A stretch of 47,117 nucleotides of DNA from the NCBI GenBank assembly GCA_009780175.1, contig WRAO01000017.1, forward strand, positions 1 to 47,117, in the 5' to 3' direction. A program made the position numbers and the translations under genes. The stretch's first letter is position 1; each line of letters opens with the position of its first letter. A model generated the notes under the pieces. That model had not been told where the DNA came from. It was given only the letters and a program-made list of their open reading frames with translations, and did not search any database. Of the stretch, positions 15,137 to 24,600 are shown one piece after another. The stretch is from Oscillospiraceae bacterium (GTDB lineage Bacteria > Bacillota > Clostridia > Oscillospirales > Oscillospiraceae).

Positions 15137-16684
15137 ATGGGATTTGATCTCTTAAGCGGCAGTTTCTTCTACCGCCTCCTCGGACGTATCCTGGACGGTA
15201 TTGAGCAGTCCGCCCGCCAGAGCCGCATCGTGCGTATTATCCAAGTGATTCGCCTCTGGGCCAAGAGCAGCTTCCTCGTGCGTATATGCACCCACATCGC
15301 GGATGCATTTGGAGCCAGCCTGCGCAACAGCGCCATCATTGGTCGCCTCCTGAAAGAAGACGAAACTGGCCGCTACAAAGAACGTGGCCTAGTCTTCCGT
15401 GGCTATACCGCCATTTTGAGCCTCCTCAGACGCATTTACCGCGCGCTTCGTCTGGACAAGCTTCTGAGGGACAGCATCACCCAAAAAACTTACATCTGGG
15501 CCACTTTGGCCTTTCTCACGATCCCCATTCTGCCCACTATGGCAGTGCTGGGTCTTGTCGCGCTTAGTATGGGGTCGCTCCTCCTCGCTCTCCTTCAAGA
15601 CCAAACTCGCACCCTCACTTATTCGGCGGTAAACAAATATGTCTGGCTTTATATGCTGGTTTACGGCCTCGCAACCCTCGTCAGCGTGACTTTTTGGGGC
15701 AGTCTCCAAATCGGCCTTATCACCGTCTTCTTTGTCGGCTTCTATCATGTGCTCGTGTCCGGCATCGAGACAAAAGGCCAGCTCCGTTTCCTGATCGGCG
15801 CACTTGCCTTCGCCGGGGCCTTTGTCGGCCTGATCGGCATCCTCCAATTCCTCGGCTTTATCGGCCCCGGCCTCGGCGCGGCGGCTTGGCTAGACGATGA
15901 GATGTTCGACTGGGGCCTCAGAGTCTACAGCACCCTCGGCAACCCCAACGTCCTCGGCACCTACTTCCTCCTCATCATCCCCCTCACCTTCGCCGGTATG
16001 TTCATCAGTCAGACGAATCAGGGCCGCCTTTATTTCCTCGGCACGGCGGGTGTCATGTGTCTCTGCCTTCTGCTCACGCTTTCCCGAGGCGCCTATCTCG
16101 GCATCCTTTTCGTCGCGGCGACCTTTTGCCTCTTGCTGGACCGCCGCTTCCTCGTCCCCGGCATCTTAGCGGCAATCTTGCTCCTCCTTGCCATGCCAGA
16201 AGCGATCTTACATCGCTTCTTCTCCATCGGCGACCTGGCGGACACCTCCACCAATTACCGCGTCTTCATCTGGCTGGGCACCCTTGAGATGCTGAGAGAT
16301 TACTGGTTCTCCGGTATCGGCCCCGGTGAAGCGGCCTGGGCGCTGGTCTACCCGGCCTATGCCTTCGCCACCATCGTCACCCCCCACTCGCACAACCTGT
16401 TCTTACAAATCACCTCTGACGCCGGCGCCCCCGGCCTTGTCGTTTTCCTTTGCGTGATTTATCAATTCTTCAAAACCACTTTCGCCACGCTCCGCCGCAC
16501 GACAGGATCTCAACGCATCCTTACCATCGCCCCCATCTCCTCCGTCGTCGCCTTCCTCGTCATGAGCATGACAGATTACACCTTCTACAATTTCCGCGTC
16601 ATGCTTTTCTTCTGGGCCATCCTCGCTGTCGGCATCCTTGCGACCCGATACGACAAACTCCGCGAAGGAGGCGAAGACACATGA
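15137..16684 (+). CDS. O-antigen ligase-like (Wzy_C) membrane protein
   Basis: 515 residues with about 11-12 helices after a roughly 110-residue cytoplasmic N-terminal part. The large external loop and the motif PHSHNLFLQITSDAGAPGL near residue 420 are typical of the O-antigen ligase/polymerase domain (Wzy_C), which joins or polymerises lipid-linked glycans outside the membrane. Gram-positive homologues act on wall or secondary polymers. It overlaps the next gene by 4 bp (ATGA), indicating coupled translation. Confidence 0.85.
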   Translation: MGFDLLSGSFFYRLLGRILDGIEQSARQSRIVRIIQVIRLWAKSSFLVRICTHIADAFGASLRNSAIIGRLLKEDETGRYKERGLVFRGYTAILSLLRRIYRALRLDKLLRDSITQKTYIWATLAFLTIPILPTMAVLGLVALSMGSLLLALLQDQTRTLTYSAVNKYVWLYMLVYGLATLVSVTFWGSLQIGLITVFFVGFYHVLVSGIETKGQLRFLIGALAFAGAFVGLIGILQFLGFIGPGLGAAAWLDDEMFDWGLRVYSTLGNPNVLGTYFLLIIPLTFAGMFISQTNQGRLYFLGTAGVMCLCLLLTLSRGAYLGILFVAATFCLLLDRRFLVPGILAAILLLLAMPEAILHRFFSIGDLADTSTNYRVFIWLGTLEMLRDYWFSGIGPGEAAWALVYPAYAFATIVTPHSHNLFLQITSDAGAPGLVVFLCVIYQFFKTTFATLRRTTGSQRILTIAPISSVVAFLVMSMTDYTFYNFRVMLFFWAILAVGILATRYDKLREGGEDT

Positions 16685-17799
16685 TCCGTGTCCTAAACAT
16701 CTCCAGCGACCGAAACATCGGCGGCGCAGGCCGGTGTATCCTCAACTTCCTCGCCCACTATGACCGCACCCAGTTCGAGGTAGATGTCGCCCTCCCCAAA
16801 GGGAGCCTGCTCATCTCCGAAGTCGAAAAACTCGATACCCGTGTCATCGAAGTAGATGGCATCGGCGACAAAAGCCTCGATTTCGGAGCTATTCGGACGC
16901 TGAAAGGCGTTATCCGAAACCTAAACCCCAATGTCGTCCACACCCACGGCGCCATGAGCGGACGCATCGCGGCGAGACAATGCGGCAAAGCCATTGTCTA
17001 CACCCGGCACTCCGTGTTTCCCGTCTCCAAGAAGCTCTCTCGCTTCCCCGGCAAGTGGATCAACGGTAAGATCAATGAGCATTACGCCGACGCCATCATC
17101 GCTGTCGCCGAAGCCGCAAAGGAGAACCTCGTGGAGAGCGGCATCTCCCCAAATCGCATCGAAGTCATCCTCAACGGCGTCGAAGCCCAAACACGCCTCT
17201 CGCCGGAGGAAATCGCTACAGAAAAGGCCCGCTACAGCATCCCCCCTGACTACTTCGTAGCCGGAATCCTCGCCCGCATGGAACCAGTCAAAGGGCACAG
17301 CTATCTCCTGGAAGCGATACGGATTCTGAAAGACCAACAGACACCCATTACCCTAATTATCGCAGGCGTCGGAAGTCTCGAAGAAGAACTGAAACAACAA
17401 GCAAACACCCTAGACCTCGCAGATTCCGTCCTCTTCCCTGGGTTCATCACTGACATTCCCCGCCTCCTCAGCATCCTCGACCTGCAAGTCAACGCCTCTT
17501 ACGGCACTGAGGCTACAAGTCTCGCCCTCCTTGAGGGCATGAGCATGGGTGTTCCCGCTGTCGTCACGGACTATGGGGGTAATCCGGGGGTAATCGCTAA
17601 CGGCCAAAATGGCCTCTTAGTCCCAACCAGGGACAGCGCCGCCCTCGCCGAAGCAATCGCAACGCTGATAGACGACAAAGACATCTACGCCCGCATGTCC
17701 GCCTCTTGCCTAGACATCTTCCAAGAGAAGTTCACCGCAGACCAATATGCGAGAAATATAGAAACCGTATACCGCCGCGTGGCGGGAAAGAGAGGGTAA
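16681..17799 (+). CDS. GT4-family glycosyltransferase
   Basis: 372 residues, soluble GT-B fold. It starts MIRVLNISSDRNIGGAGRC, with an N-terminal donor-loop glycine pair. VVHTHGAMSGRIAARQ is visible, and the C-terminal half carries GILARMEPVKGHSYLLEA, VLFPGFITDIPRLL and the EX7E-type region EATSLALLEGMSMGVPAVV. GT4 enzymes add hexoses or HexNAc from nucleotide sugars with retention. The start at 16681 is fixed by the ATGA overlap; the open frame upstream lies inside the ligase gene. It probably elongates the lipid-linked repeat unit of the wall polymer. Confidence 0.9.
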   Translation: MIRVLNISSDRNIGGAGRCILNFLAHYDRTQFEVDVALPKGSLLISEVEKLDTRVIEVDGIGDKSLDFGAIRTLKGVIRNLNPNVVHTHGAMSGRIAARQCGKAIVYTRHSVFPVSKKLSRFPGKWINGKINEHYADAIIAVAEAAKENLVESGISPNRIEVILNGVEAQTRLSPEEIATEKARYSIPPDYFVAGILARMEPVKGHSYLLEAIRILKDQQTPITLIIAGVGSLEEELKQQANTLDLADSVLFPGFITDIPRLLSILDLQVNASYGTEATSLALLEGMSMGVPAVVTDYGGNPGVIANGQNGLLVPTRDSAALAEAIATLIDDKDIYARMSASCLDIFQEKFTADQYARNIETVYRRVAGKRG

Positions 17800-17804
17800 T
17801 CCAT

Positions 17805-18296
17805 ATGGCACAGAAACAAAGGCTCTTCACCGGCTTCGACGTGGCGCTCGTCGCCGTCGTCCTCCTCGCCGCATTCGCTTGGTTCTTCATCCTAAACCGC
17901 CCGGCGGAAGTAGCTGAAACCGCCTTCGAGGGCAGCCACGCGCGTTACTTCATCGAAGTCCCCAACCTAACGCCGGAGCAAGTGGCAACCGTTTCTGTGG
18001 GAGCCCGCATCCAGGAGGGCAGCCGCCACGTCCCCATGGGCCAGGTCGTCCACATCGAAACCCGCCCCTTCACTGTCCGCTTGGAGGACGACGAAACGCA
18101 GACGATCACCTGGGGCGAAGTCGAAGGCCGCGTCTCCATGATCCTCACCGTAGAAACTGAAGTGCACGTGACAGACCGAGACATCCTGGCTGAAGGCCAA
18201 CTCGTGCTCAAAGGCGGCGAATCCATAGGCTTCACCGGCCCGGGCTTCGCCTTCGCGCAAGCAATCGTCCTCGGCTGGGCGAGAGGGGAGCAATAA
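17805..18296 (+). CDS. DUF4330-like single-span membrane protein (first of two)
   Basis: 163 residues. A short cytoplasmic N-terminus (MAQKQRLFTGFD) and one helix (about residues 12-30) precede an extracellular beta-rich domain. It shares architecture with the next gene: after the helix comes (R)Y-[FT]-I-E-V, a G-D/A-x-I turn, and P-[MI]-G-x-V-V. This resembles the DUF4330 family, whose function is unknown. Tight packing in the operon (5 bp after the GT4, 1 bp before its paralogue) links it to wall polymer assembly. Confidence 0.7.
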   Translation: MAQKQRLFTGFDVALVAVVLLAAFAWFFILNRPAEVAETAFEGSHARYFIEVPNLTPEQVATVSVGARIQEGSRHVPMGQVVHIETRPFTVRLEDDETQTITWGEVEGRVSMILTVETEVHVTDRDILAEGQLVLKGGESIGFTGPGFAFAQAIVLGWARGEQ

Positions 18297-18297
18297 C

Positions 18298-18792
18298 ATG
18301 AAAAATTTCATTGACAACCAAGGCCGCATCGGCGGTAAACTCAGCGTGATCGACCTTGGCATCATTCTCATCCTCATCGCCGTCGCCATCGGCGCCTTCT
18401 GGAAATTCAATGTTAGCCCGGTAACCGGCACCCACGTCGATACACCGGCGGTGCGCTATACCATCGAAGTCGTCGGCGTGCGCGATTGGGCCATGCATAA
18501 TATCCGCGAAGGCGACGCGATTTTCCACCAAGGTGCCCCCATCGGCACCGTCGTATCCGTAGAATCTCAGGCCCATAGACTTCTCGTTCAAGGCGCCACC
18601 GAAGCCTGGTGGGGCTACGTGCCCGACCGGTACGTCGTCCTCGTCGAGGTAGAAGCCACCGCCTCCCGCATCGATGGACGCGTCCTAATCAACCGCACAA
18701 CCCCGCTCGGCGTCGGCAACTCCGAGCAGCCCTTTACTACCCGCTATGCGGAATTTCACGGGACCATAAAGGAATTTACCTTCGATGAATAA
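18298..18792 (+). CDS. DUF4330-like single-span membrane protein (second of two)
   Basis: 164 residues with N-terminal MKNFIDNQGRIGGKLSVIDLG, one helix (about 20-38), then an extracellular domain with VRYTIEVVGVRDW, REGDAIFHQGAPIGTVVSVE and IDGRVLINRTTPLGVG. It matches the DUF4330 pattern better than the preceding paralogue. It overlaps the GT4-CsaB gene by 8 bp, so translation is probably coupled. A partner or adaptor role for the membrane-bound glycosylation complex is conjecture. Confidence 0.75.
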   Translation: MKNFIDNQGRIGGKLSVIDLGIILILIAVAIGAFWKFNVSPVTGTHVDTPAVRYTIEVVGVRDWAMHNIREGDAIFHQGAPIGTVVSVESQAHRLLVQGATEAWWGYVPDRYVVLVEVEATASRIDGRVLINRTTPLGVGNSEQPFTTRYAEFHGTIKEFTFDE

Positions 18793-20989
18793 CAAACGCA
18801 TCCTAATGGCGACCATGCGCATGGACATCGGCGGCGCGGAGACCCATATCTTGGAACTCTCTAAAGCCCTCCGCCAGCGCGGATATGAGATCACCGTAGC
18901 CTCCAACGGCGGCGTCTATGTGCCGGAGTTGGAAGCCGCGGGGGTTCGCCATGTCACCATCCCGCTCCATCGGCGGAGCCTTTGGAACTTAGCCAGAAGC
19001 TATTTCGCCCTCCGCCGGCTCGTCAAGTCCGGCGAGTTTGATCTCGTCCACGCCCACGCCCGCATCCCCAGCTTCCTCTGCGGGCTGCTCTGGCGGCGGC
19101 TCAAATTCCCCTTCGTCACCACCGCCCACTTCACTTTCACTACCGGCGGCCTCGCGGGTAAACTCACCAACTGGGGCGAGAAGACTATCGCCGTCTCGGA
19201 AGACATCAAGACCTACCTCATCGACCACTACGGCGTCCGCGATGAGGAAATTTTCACCACCGTCAACGGCATTGACATGGACCGTTTCTCCAAAACCGTC
19301 CCGGGCGATTCCGTCCGCGCCGAACTTGGTATTCCGGAAGACGCGCCTGTTGTCCTCCAAGTCAGCCGTCTGGACGAAGGTCCGGCCACCCCCGTCGAGC
19401 AATTGCTCGAAGCCACCGCCACCCTCGCGCAGGAAACCCCCAACCTTCACGTAGTTATCGTCGGCAGCGGCAACCAGTTCGACCGTCTGCGGGCCAAAGC
19501 CGAGGCCGTCAATACCGCCCTCGGCCGCACCGCACTCCACATGACAGGCCTGCGGACAGACGTCAACGCCTGCCTCGCCACAGCCAACGTGTTCGTCGGT
19601 GTTAGCCGTGCCGCGCTGGAGGCGATGAGCGCGGAACTCCCCGTTGTCCTCGCTGGTCCCCAGGGCTACGGCGGCATCTTCGGCGCGGACAAACTCGCCC
19701 TCTCCCGCGACACCAACTTCTGCTATCGCGGCTGTGAACTGTCGAGCGCGAACGCGATTTTGCGCGATGTCCGCACCTGCCTCGCCATGACCCCAGAGGC
19801 GCGATCCGCCCTCGGCCAATACGGCAAAGAGACTGTCCGCCAATACTATTCCGTCGAAACCATGACTGAGGACACCATAAAGGCCTACAAGGCCGTGCTC
19901 TATAGGCCCAAACGCCTCCTCGTCTCCGGCTATTACGGCTTCCACAACGCGGGCGACGAGGCTATCCTGGACGCTTTCGTGCAGAGCACCAAAGACTTGC
20001 CAGTGCCTGTCAAAGTCACCATTCTCTCCAAAACTCCTGCAGAGACAGCGAAAAAGCACGGCGCAGAGGCCGTCTCCCGCTTTAACCCCTTCGCCGTCTT
20101 CCGTGCGATGCGAAATACAGATGTCCTCGTCTCCGGCGGCGGCAGTCTACTCCAAGACAAGAGCAGCACCCGCAGCATTATCTATTACCTCTCCATCATC
20201 CGCTTGGCAAAGCTGCTGGGCAAGCCTGTTATGCTCTATGCCAACGGCATCGGCCCGGTCGATCGGCCCGCTAACCGTCGCAGGGTGCGTAAGGTGGTGA
20301 GCCAGGCGGATATGATTACGCTCCGAGAAGAAAGCAGCCGCGAAGAACTCCTCCGCATGGGCGTTACAGCCCCGGAACTCCACGTGACAGCAGACCCCAT
20401 CTTCCTCCTCTCCGGCGCGGATGAAGACGGTGCCCTCCACGCCTTCCGCGAAGCGGGTATTCCCGGAGATCGGCCCCTCATCGGCCTCTCCGTCCGCACT
20501 CTCCGCACCGGCGCCGAGTTCGTGTCCCAGATGGCGGCGTTTTGCGATCGCCTCACGAGAGAACTAGACTGCCACGTTGTCTTTGTCGCCATGCAGCGCC
20601 CGCACGATGTCACTGTTAGTCGGGAGATCATGTCAAGGATGACAGAGTCCGCTTACCTCTTAGGCGACCTCTCCCCCGAAGCCCTCATCAGCGCCTGCGG
20701 CCAGATGGAACTAGTCGTCGCCATGCGTCTACATACCATGCTCTTCGCCGCAAAAGCCAAAACCCCTGTCATTGGCTTGATTTGCGATCCTAAGATCGAA
20801 AACTTCTCAGAAAAATTAAACATGCCCTCTGGGGGTCCCATTGAAGACTTCTGCCCCGACCGGCTCCTCATTCTAACCCGCGAGATGCTGGTCGACCAGG
20901 ACCGCTATCGCGATCGCCTGACTACCGCCGTAGCGGAAATGGATCTCAAGGCCAAAGAAAACGGAGCATACCTCAGCCAACTACTGTAA
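18785..20989 (+). CDS. csaB: Fusion of GT4 glycosyltransferase and CsaB polysaccharide pyruvyl transferase
   Basis: 734 residues, two enzymes in one chain. Residues 1-370 are a GT4 transferase: MRMDIGGAETHILELSKAL, LVHAHARIPSFL, VLQVSRLDEG, and an E-x7-E-like SRAALEAMSAELPVVL. Residues 377-734 are a CsaB-type pyruvyl transferase: LLVSGYYGFHNAGDEAILDA, VSGGGSLLQDKSSTRS, YANGIGPV, and a C-terminal VVAMRLHTMLFAAKA. CsaB adds a pyruvyl ketal from PEP to the secondary wall polymer, creating the ligand for SLH domains. Fusion suggests that one protein adds a sugar and pyruvylates it. It is last in the operon and followed by a strong terminator. The nearby SLH protein is a likely client. Confidence 0.9.
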   Translation: MNNKRILMATMRMDIGGAETHILELSKALRQRGYEITVASNGGVYVPELEAAGVRHVTIPLHRRSLWNLARSYFALRRLVKSGEFDLVHAHARIPSFLCGLLWRRLKFPFVTTAHFTFTTGGLAGKLTNWGEKTIAVSEDIKTYLIDHYGVRDEEIFTTVNGIDMDRFSKTVPGDSVRAELGIPEDAPVVLQVSRLDEGPATPVEQLLEATATLAQETPNLHVVIVGSGNQFDRLRAKAEAVNTALGRTALHMTGLRTDVNACLATANVFVGVSRAALEAMSAELPVVLAGPQGYGGIFGADKLALSRDTNFCYRGCELSSANAILRDVRTCLAMTPEARSALGQYGKETVRQYYSVETMTEDTIKAYKAVLYRPKRLLVSGYYGFHNAGDEAILDAFVQSTKDLPVPVKVTILSKTPAETAKKHGAEAVSRFNPFAVFRAMRNTDVLVSGGGSLLQDKSSTRSIIYYLSIIRLAKLLGKPVMLYANGIGPVDRPANRRRVRKVVSQADMITLREESSREELLRMGVTAPELHVTADPIFLLSGADEDGALHAFREAGIPGDRPLIGLSVRTLRTGAEFVSQMAAFCDRLTRELDCHVVFVAMQRPHDVTVSREIMSRMTESAYLLGDLSPEALISACGQMELVVAMRLHTMLFAAKAKTPVIGLICDPKIENFSEKLNMPSGGPIEDFCPDRLLILTREMLVDQDRYRDRLTTAVAEMDLKAKENGAYLSQLL

Positions 20990-20993
20990 ACAA

Positions 20994-21024
20994 AGAAAGC
21001 CTCCTTTTGGAAAGGAGGCTTTCT
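20994..21024 (+). terminator. Operon terminator
   Basis: A perfect 14-bp stem AGAAAGCCTCCTTT/AAAGGAGGCTTTCT with TGG loop, 5 bp past the csaB stop, followed by CTATGCTGTTTTTT. Related but decayed hairpins occur near 28616-28640 and 39048-39066. Between here and 21175 I see no gene. Confidence 0.85.
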
Positions 21025-21174
21025 CTATGCTGTTTTTTCCATTAACAGTCAGGATATCCAATCATACCGTACGAAACGTGACAATAGGTCGCCGTGTTTC
21101 ACAGGAACATGTATCATCATTTCATCAAGCGTAGCTTTTGATAGCGCCGCGAGACAAAAGCTTGAAAACGAACA

Positions 21175-21211
21175 TAAAAAAGTACGGTGTCTTCTATCTG
21201 ACACCGTACTT
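21175..21211 (-). terminator. Intrinsic terminator after gtrA-like gene
   Basis: A 12-bp stem AAGTACGGTGTC (21180-21191) with GACACCGTACTT (21200-21211). On the minus strand it runs into six T (21175-21180). Confidence 0.85.
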
Positions 21212-21224
21212 CTTCCTATATGCC

Positions 21225-21650
21225 CTACCCTCGAAACACAAAAAACTTAAACCCAAGATAATTGATTAACCCCGTCAGTACGGTCACCACTAATTTTGCC
21301 CAAACGGTAGCTATCCCCGTCAGCAGCAAATAATGTATGCCCACGACACTGAGCCCCAGCGTGAGCAGATTAATCACCACAAACGGCCCGACCTCTCGGA
21401 GAACGCTTGGCTGATTTGCGTCTCGAAAGGTCACATTCTGATGCAGAAAAAAACTCACAACCGCCCCACTGGTATAGCTAATCGCCTGACAAACCGTCGC
21501 CGCCATCGGCAGGGCCAGGTAGAGCAGTTTAAACACCCCAAAGTCTATCGCTGTGCTAACCCCACCCAGCAGCGCAAAGGTGATAAACTGCCTATGCCCG
21601 AAAATCAGCCGCAGTATTCCACGCTCTCTATTTGAAATACGCCACACCAC
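21225..21650 (-). CDS. GtrA-family membrane protein
   Basis: About 141 residues, four helices. FITFALLGGVSTAIDFGVFKLL, the FFLHQNVTFRD loop and the C-terminal LINYLGFKFFVF are typical of GtrA, thought to help move polyprenyl-phosphate sugars across the membrane. The frame is open up to an ATG at 21767, but that would overlap purL by 140 bp and add sequence unlike the family. GTG at 21650 (or 21647) is preferred, with a short overlap of the purL stop; no good ribosome site is visible, so the start is uncertain. Confidence 0.8.
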   Translation of the reverse strand: MVWRISNRERGILRLIFGHRQFITFALLGGVSTAIDFGVFKLLYLALPMAATVCQAISYTSGAVVSFFLHQNVTFRDANQPSVLREVGPFVVINLLTLGLSVVGIHYLLLTGIATVWAKLVVTVLTGLINYLGFKFFVFRG

Positions 21651-24600
21651 TTTCAAAAATCGGTTGATGCAGATGCCCCGGAATATTCTTACCCACAAAC
21701 GGCCCGCGCCGCTCTGAGTGCCCCATCTTCCCAAACACCCGTCCGTCCGGACTGAACAGCCCCTCAATCGCCATCATCGACCCGTTCGGATTGTAATCAA
21801 TATCCATCGTCGGCCGACCATCCAGATCGCAATATTGCGTCGCCATCTGGCCTTTTGCGGCAAGATCCTGGATCAGATCCGGGCGCGCCACAAACCGCCC
21901 TTCCCCGTGAGAGACAGGCAAGGTATACAGATCCCCCACCCGCATCAAGCTCATCCAAGGCGAGTTGACCGACGCAACCCGCGTCGTCACATACCCCGCC
22001 TGATGCCGGTTGATGAGATTCCGCGCCAAGGTCGGATCATCTGCTCGTCTGGCCTTGATTTCTCCTTCGGGCAAGAAACCCAGCTTAATCAAAGCTTGGA
22101 ATCCGTTGCCGAGTCCCAAAATCAAGCCGTCTCTGTCATACAGCAGACGATTCATAACTTCTCCAAGCAAGGGGCTTTGGAACAGAGCGGCAATTAACTT
22201 CCCGCTCCCCTCCGGCTCATCTCCACCGGACATCCCGCCCGGCAGAATCAGCATCTGGCTCTCATGAATCGCCCGCGCCAAAGCCTCCACAGACTGCGCC
22301 AACAGCTCGCCACTCATGCTCCGCACAATGACAATCTTCGCCTCACCACCCGCGAGACGCACGGCCCGCGCCGCGTCTTCCTCGCCGGTCGTGCCGGGAA
22401 ACACCGGGATCACAGCCTGCGGCAAAGTCTTCTTCACCTTCGGCGCTAAATTGCTCCGGGTTGGGAACGAGATCGGCGGCACAGATTCCGTCGTCCCCGC
22501 TCGGCGTGGGAATATCTCCTCCAACACGCCTTCCCAGAGGGATACCAGTTCTGCCAACTGCAAGGTTTCGCCGCAAAGCTCCAGCGTCGGTTCCGCTGTC
22601 GTGCTGCCGATGCGGATCGCACCATCCAGCAGGGTCGCAGACTCCACCAAGATCCCGCCCGGACGACGCGCAAACAACATCTCCGCCGTCAGGTGGTCCT
22701 CTGCCACAAACCCAATCTCATTCCCCACAGCCGACTTGAAAATCGCCTCCGCAATGCCGCCCGTCGTCACTGCCCGCGCGCTCTTGACGAGTCCTTTCAC
22801 CACATACCGGTGGATCGCACCCCACATCGCCCGCTTGACGGCATAGCCATCGCCCGGCGGGAAGTAATACACATGATTCCCCGCCACTTTGAACTCCGGT
22901 GATACCACATGCTCCGCCTCACAGGGGGCTACAGCAAACGAAATCACTGTCGGCGGGACGTCCAAATCGAGATAAGTGCCGGACATGCTGTCTTTCCCGC
23001 CAATCGCCGCAACATTCAGCCCAAGCTGCGCGTCCAGTGCCCCAAGCAAAGCCGCAAACGGCAGACCCCAGCGTTTCCGGTCCGCTCCAAGGCGGGGGAA
23101 ATATTCCTGCAAGGAGAGATACACCGTCTCCGGATCAACTCCTGTGGCCACCAATTTCGCCACCGAGTCAATCACCGCATCCCGCGCTCCCTGGAATGGG
23201 TTCTGCTCGAGAATATACGGATCACAGCCAAAGGCCATCACGGAAGCCGTCGAAGTCTCCCGTCCAAGCACAGGGAGCAGAGCCGCCATCGCCTGCGCGG
23301 GGCTCCGTCTCGTCTTCCCGCCATAGGGCGCCAACACGCTCCCAGACCCCGCCGTCCCGTCAAACCGCTCACCCAGACCTCGTTGGGAGCAAAAGCGCAA
23401 ATCTGTCACAAGCTCCCGCATCCGCTCTGTTACACCGCCGAGCCGCGGCTCATCATCAATCTCCGGCAGAACAGGCACCTCCGCCTCGGCATGCTTCCGC
23501 ACACCAGACGTCGCCAAAAACTCCCGCGAAATATTCACGATTACCCGGCCATCCAGCCGCATGACCATCCGCTTATCCCGTGTCACCCGCGCCACTTCAT
23601 AAGCCTCAAGATCCTCTTCCAAGGCCGCGGCGACAAAGGCCTGCACATCAGACGCTCTGACAACCACCGCCATCCGCTCTTGGCTCTCCGAGATCGCAAT
23701 CTCCGTCCCGCTGAGTCCCTCATATTTCGTCCGCACACGGCCGAGATCAATGTCGAGCCCGTCCGCCAGCTCACCAATCGCGACCGACACGCCGCCAGCG
23801 CCAAAATCATTACACCGCCGGATCAACTGGCAAATCTCTGGCCTGCGAAACAGCCGGATAATCTTTCGCTCTTCCAGCGCGTCGCCTTTTTGTACATCCG
23901 CCGCGCATTCCACTTGGCTCGACGCGTCCTGTTCCTTCGAAGACCCCGTAGCCGCGCCGCACCCATCCCGCCCAGTCCGACCGCCGACCAACAGCACACG
24001 ATCCCCCGGCTCCGGCACCTCTCGCACCACCTGCGCAAACGGCACCGCGCCGACAACAGCCCCAGCCTCCATCCGCTTCGCAACATAACCCGGATGATAT
24101 AGTTCATGCACCAGCCCCGTCGCCGCGCCGACCTGATTGCCGTAAGAACTATTCCCAGTCGCCGCCGTCCTTACCAAGGTCCGCTGGGGCAATTTCCCCG
24201 GAATCGTCTCCGCAACCGGCGTCCGCGGGTCCGCCGCGCCGCTCACCCGCATCGCCTGATGCACATAAGCCCGACCAGACAGCGGGTCCCGGATAATCCC
24301 ACCCACGCAAGTCGCCGCACCACCAAAGGGCTCAATCTCCGTCGGGTGATTGTGCGTCTCGTTCTTAAACATCAGAAGCCAATCTTCCTCCTGCCCCTCG
24401 ACCTTCGCCTTCACGCGGATGCTACAGGCATTGACCTCTTCCGACTCATCCAAATTCTGGAGTCGTCCCCGCTTCTTCAGCGTCTTCGCCCCAATCGTCG
24501 CAAGGTCCATCAGCGTCTCGGGCCTATCCTTCGCCCGCTCGCCATACACTTCCTCCCGCGCCGCCTGATACTGCGCATACGCCGCCCGCACAGCCTCGTC

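Noticed and set aside
18989-20059. A 356-codon open frame antisense to the GT4-CsaB gene
   Set aside because: Gly/Glu/Val-rich mirror of a clear two-domain enzyme; no start signals.
21651-21767. Longer N-terminus of the GtrA-like protein
   Set aside because: It would lie in the purL coding end, and the added residues are unlike GtrA proteins.
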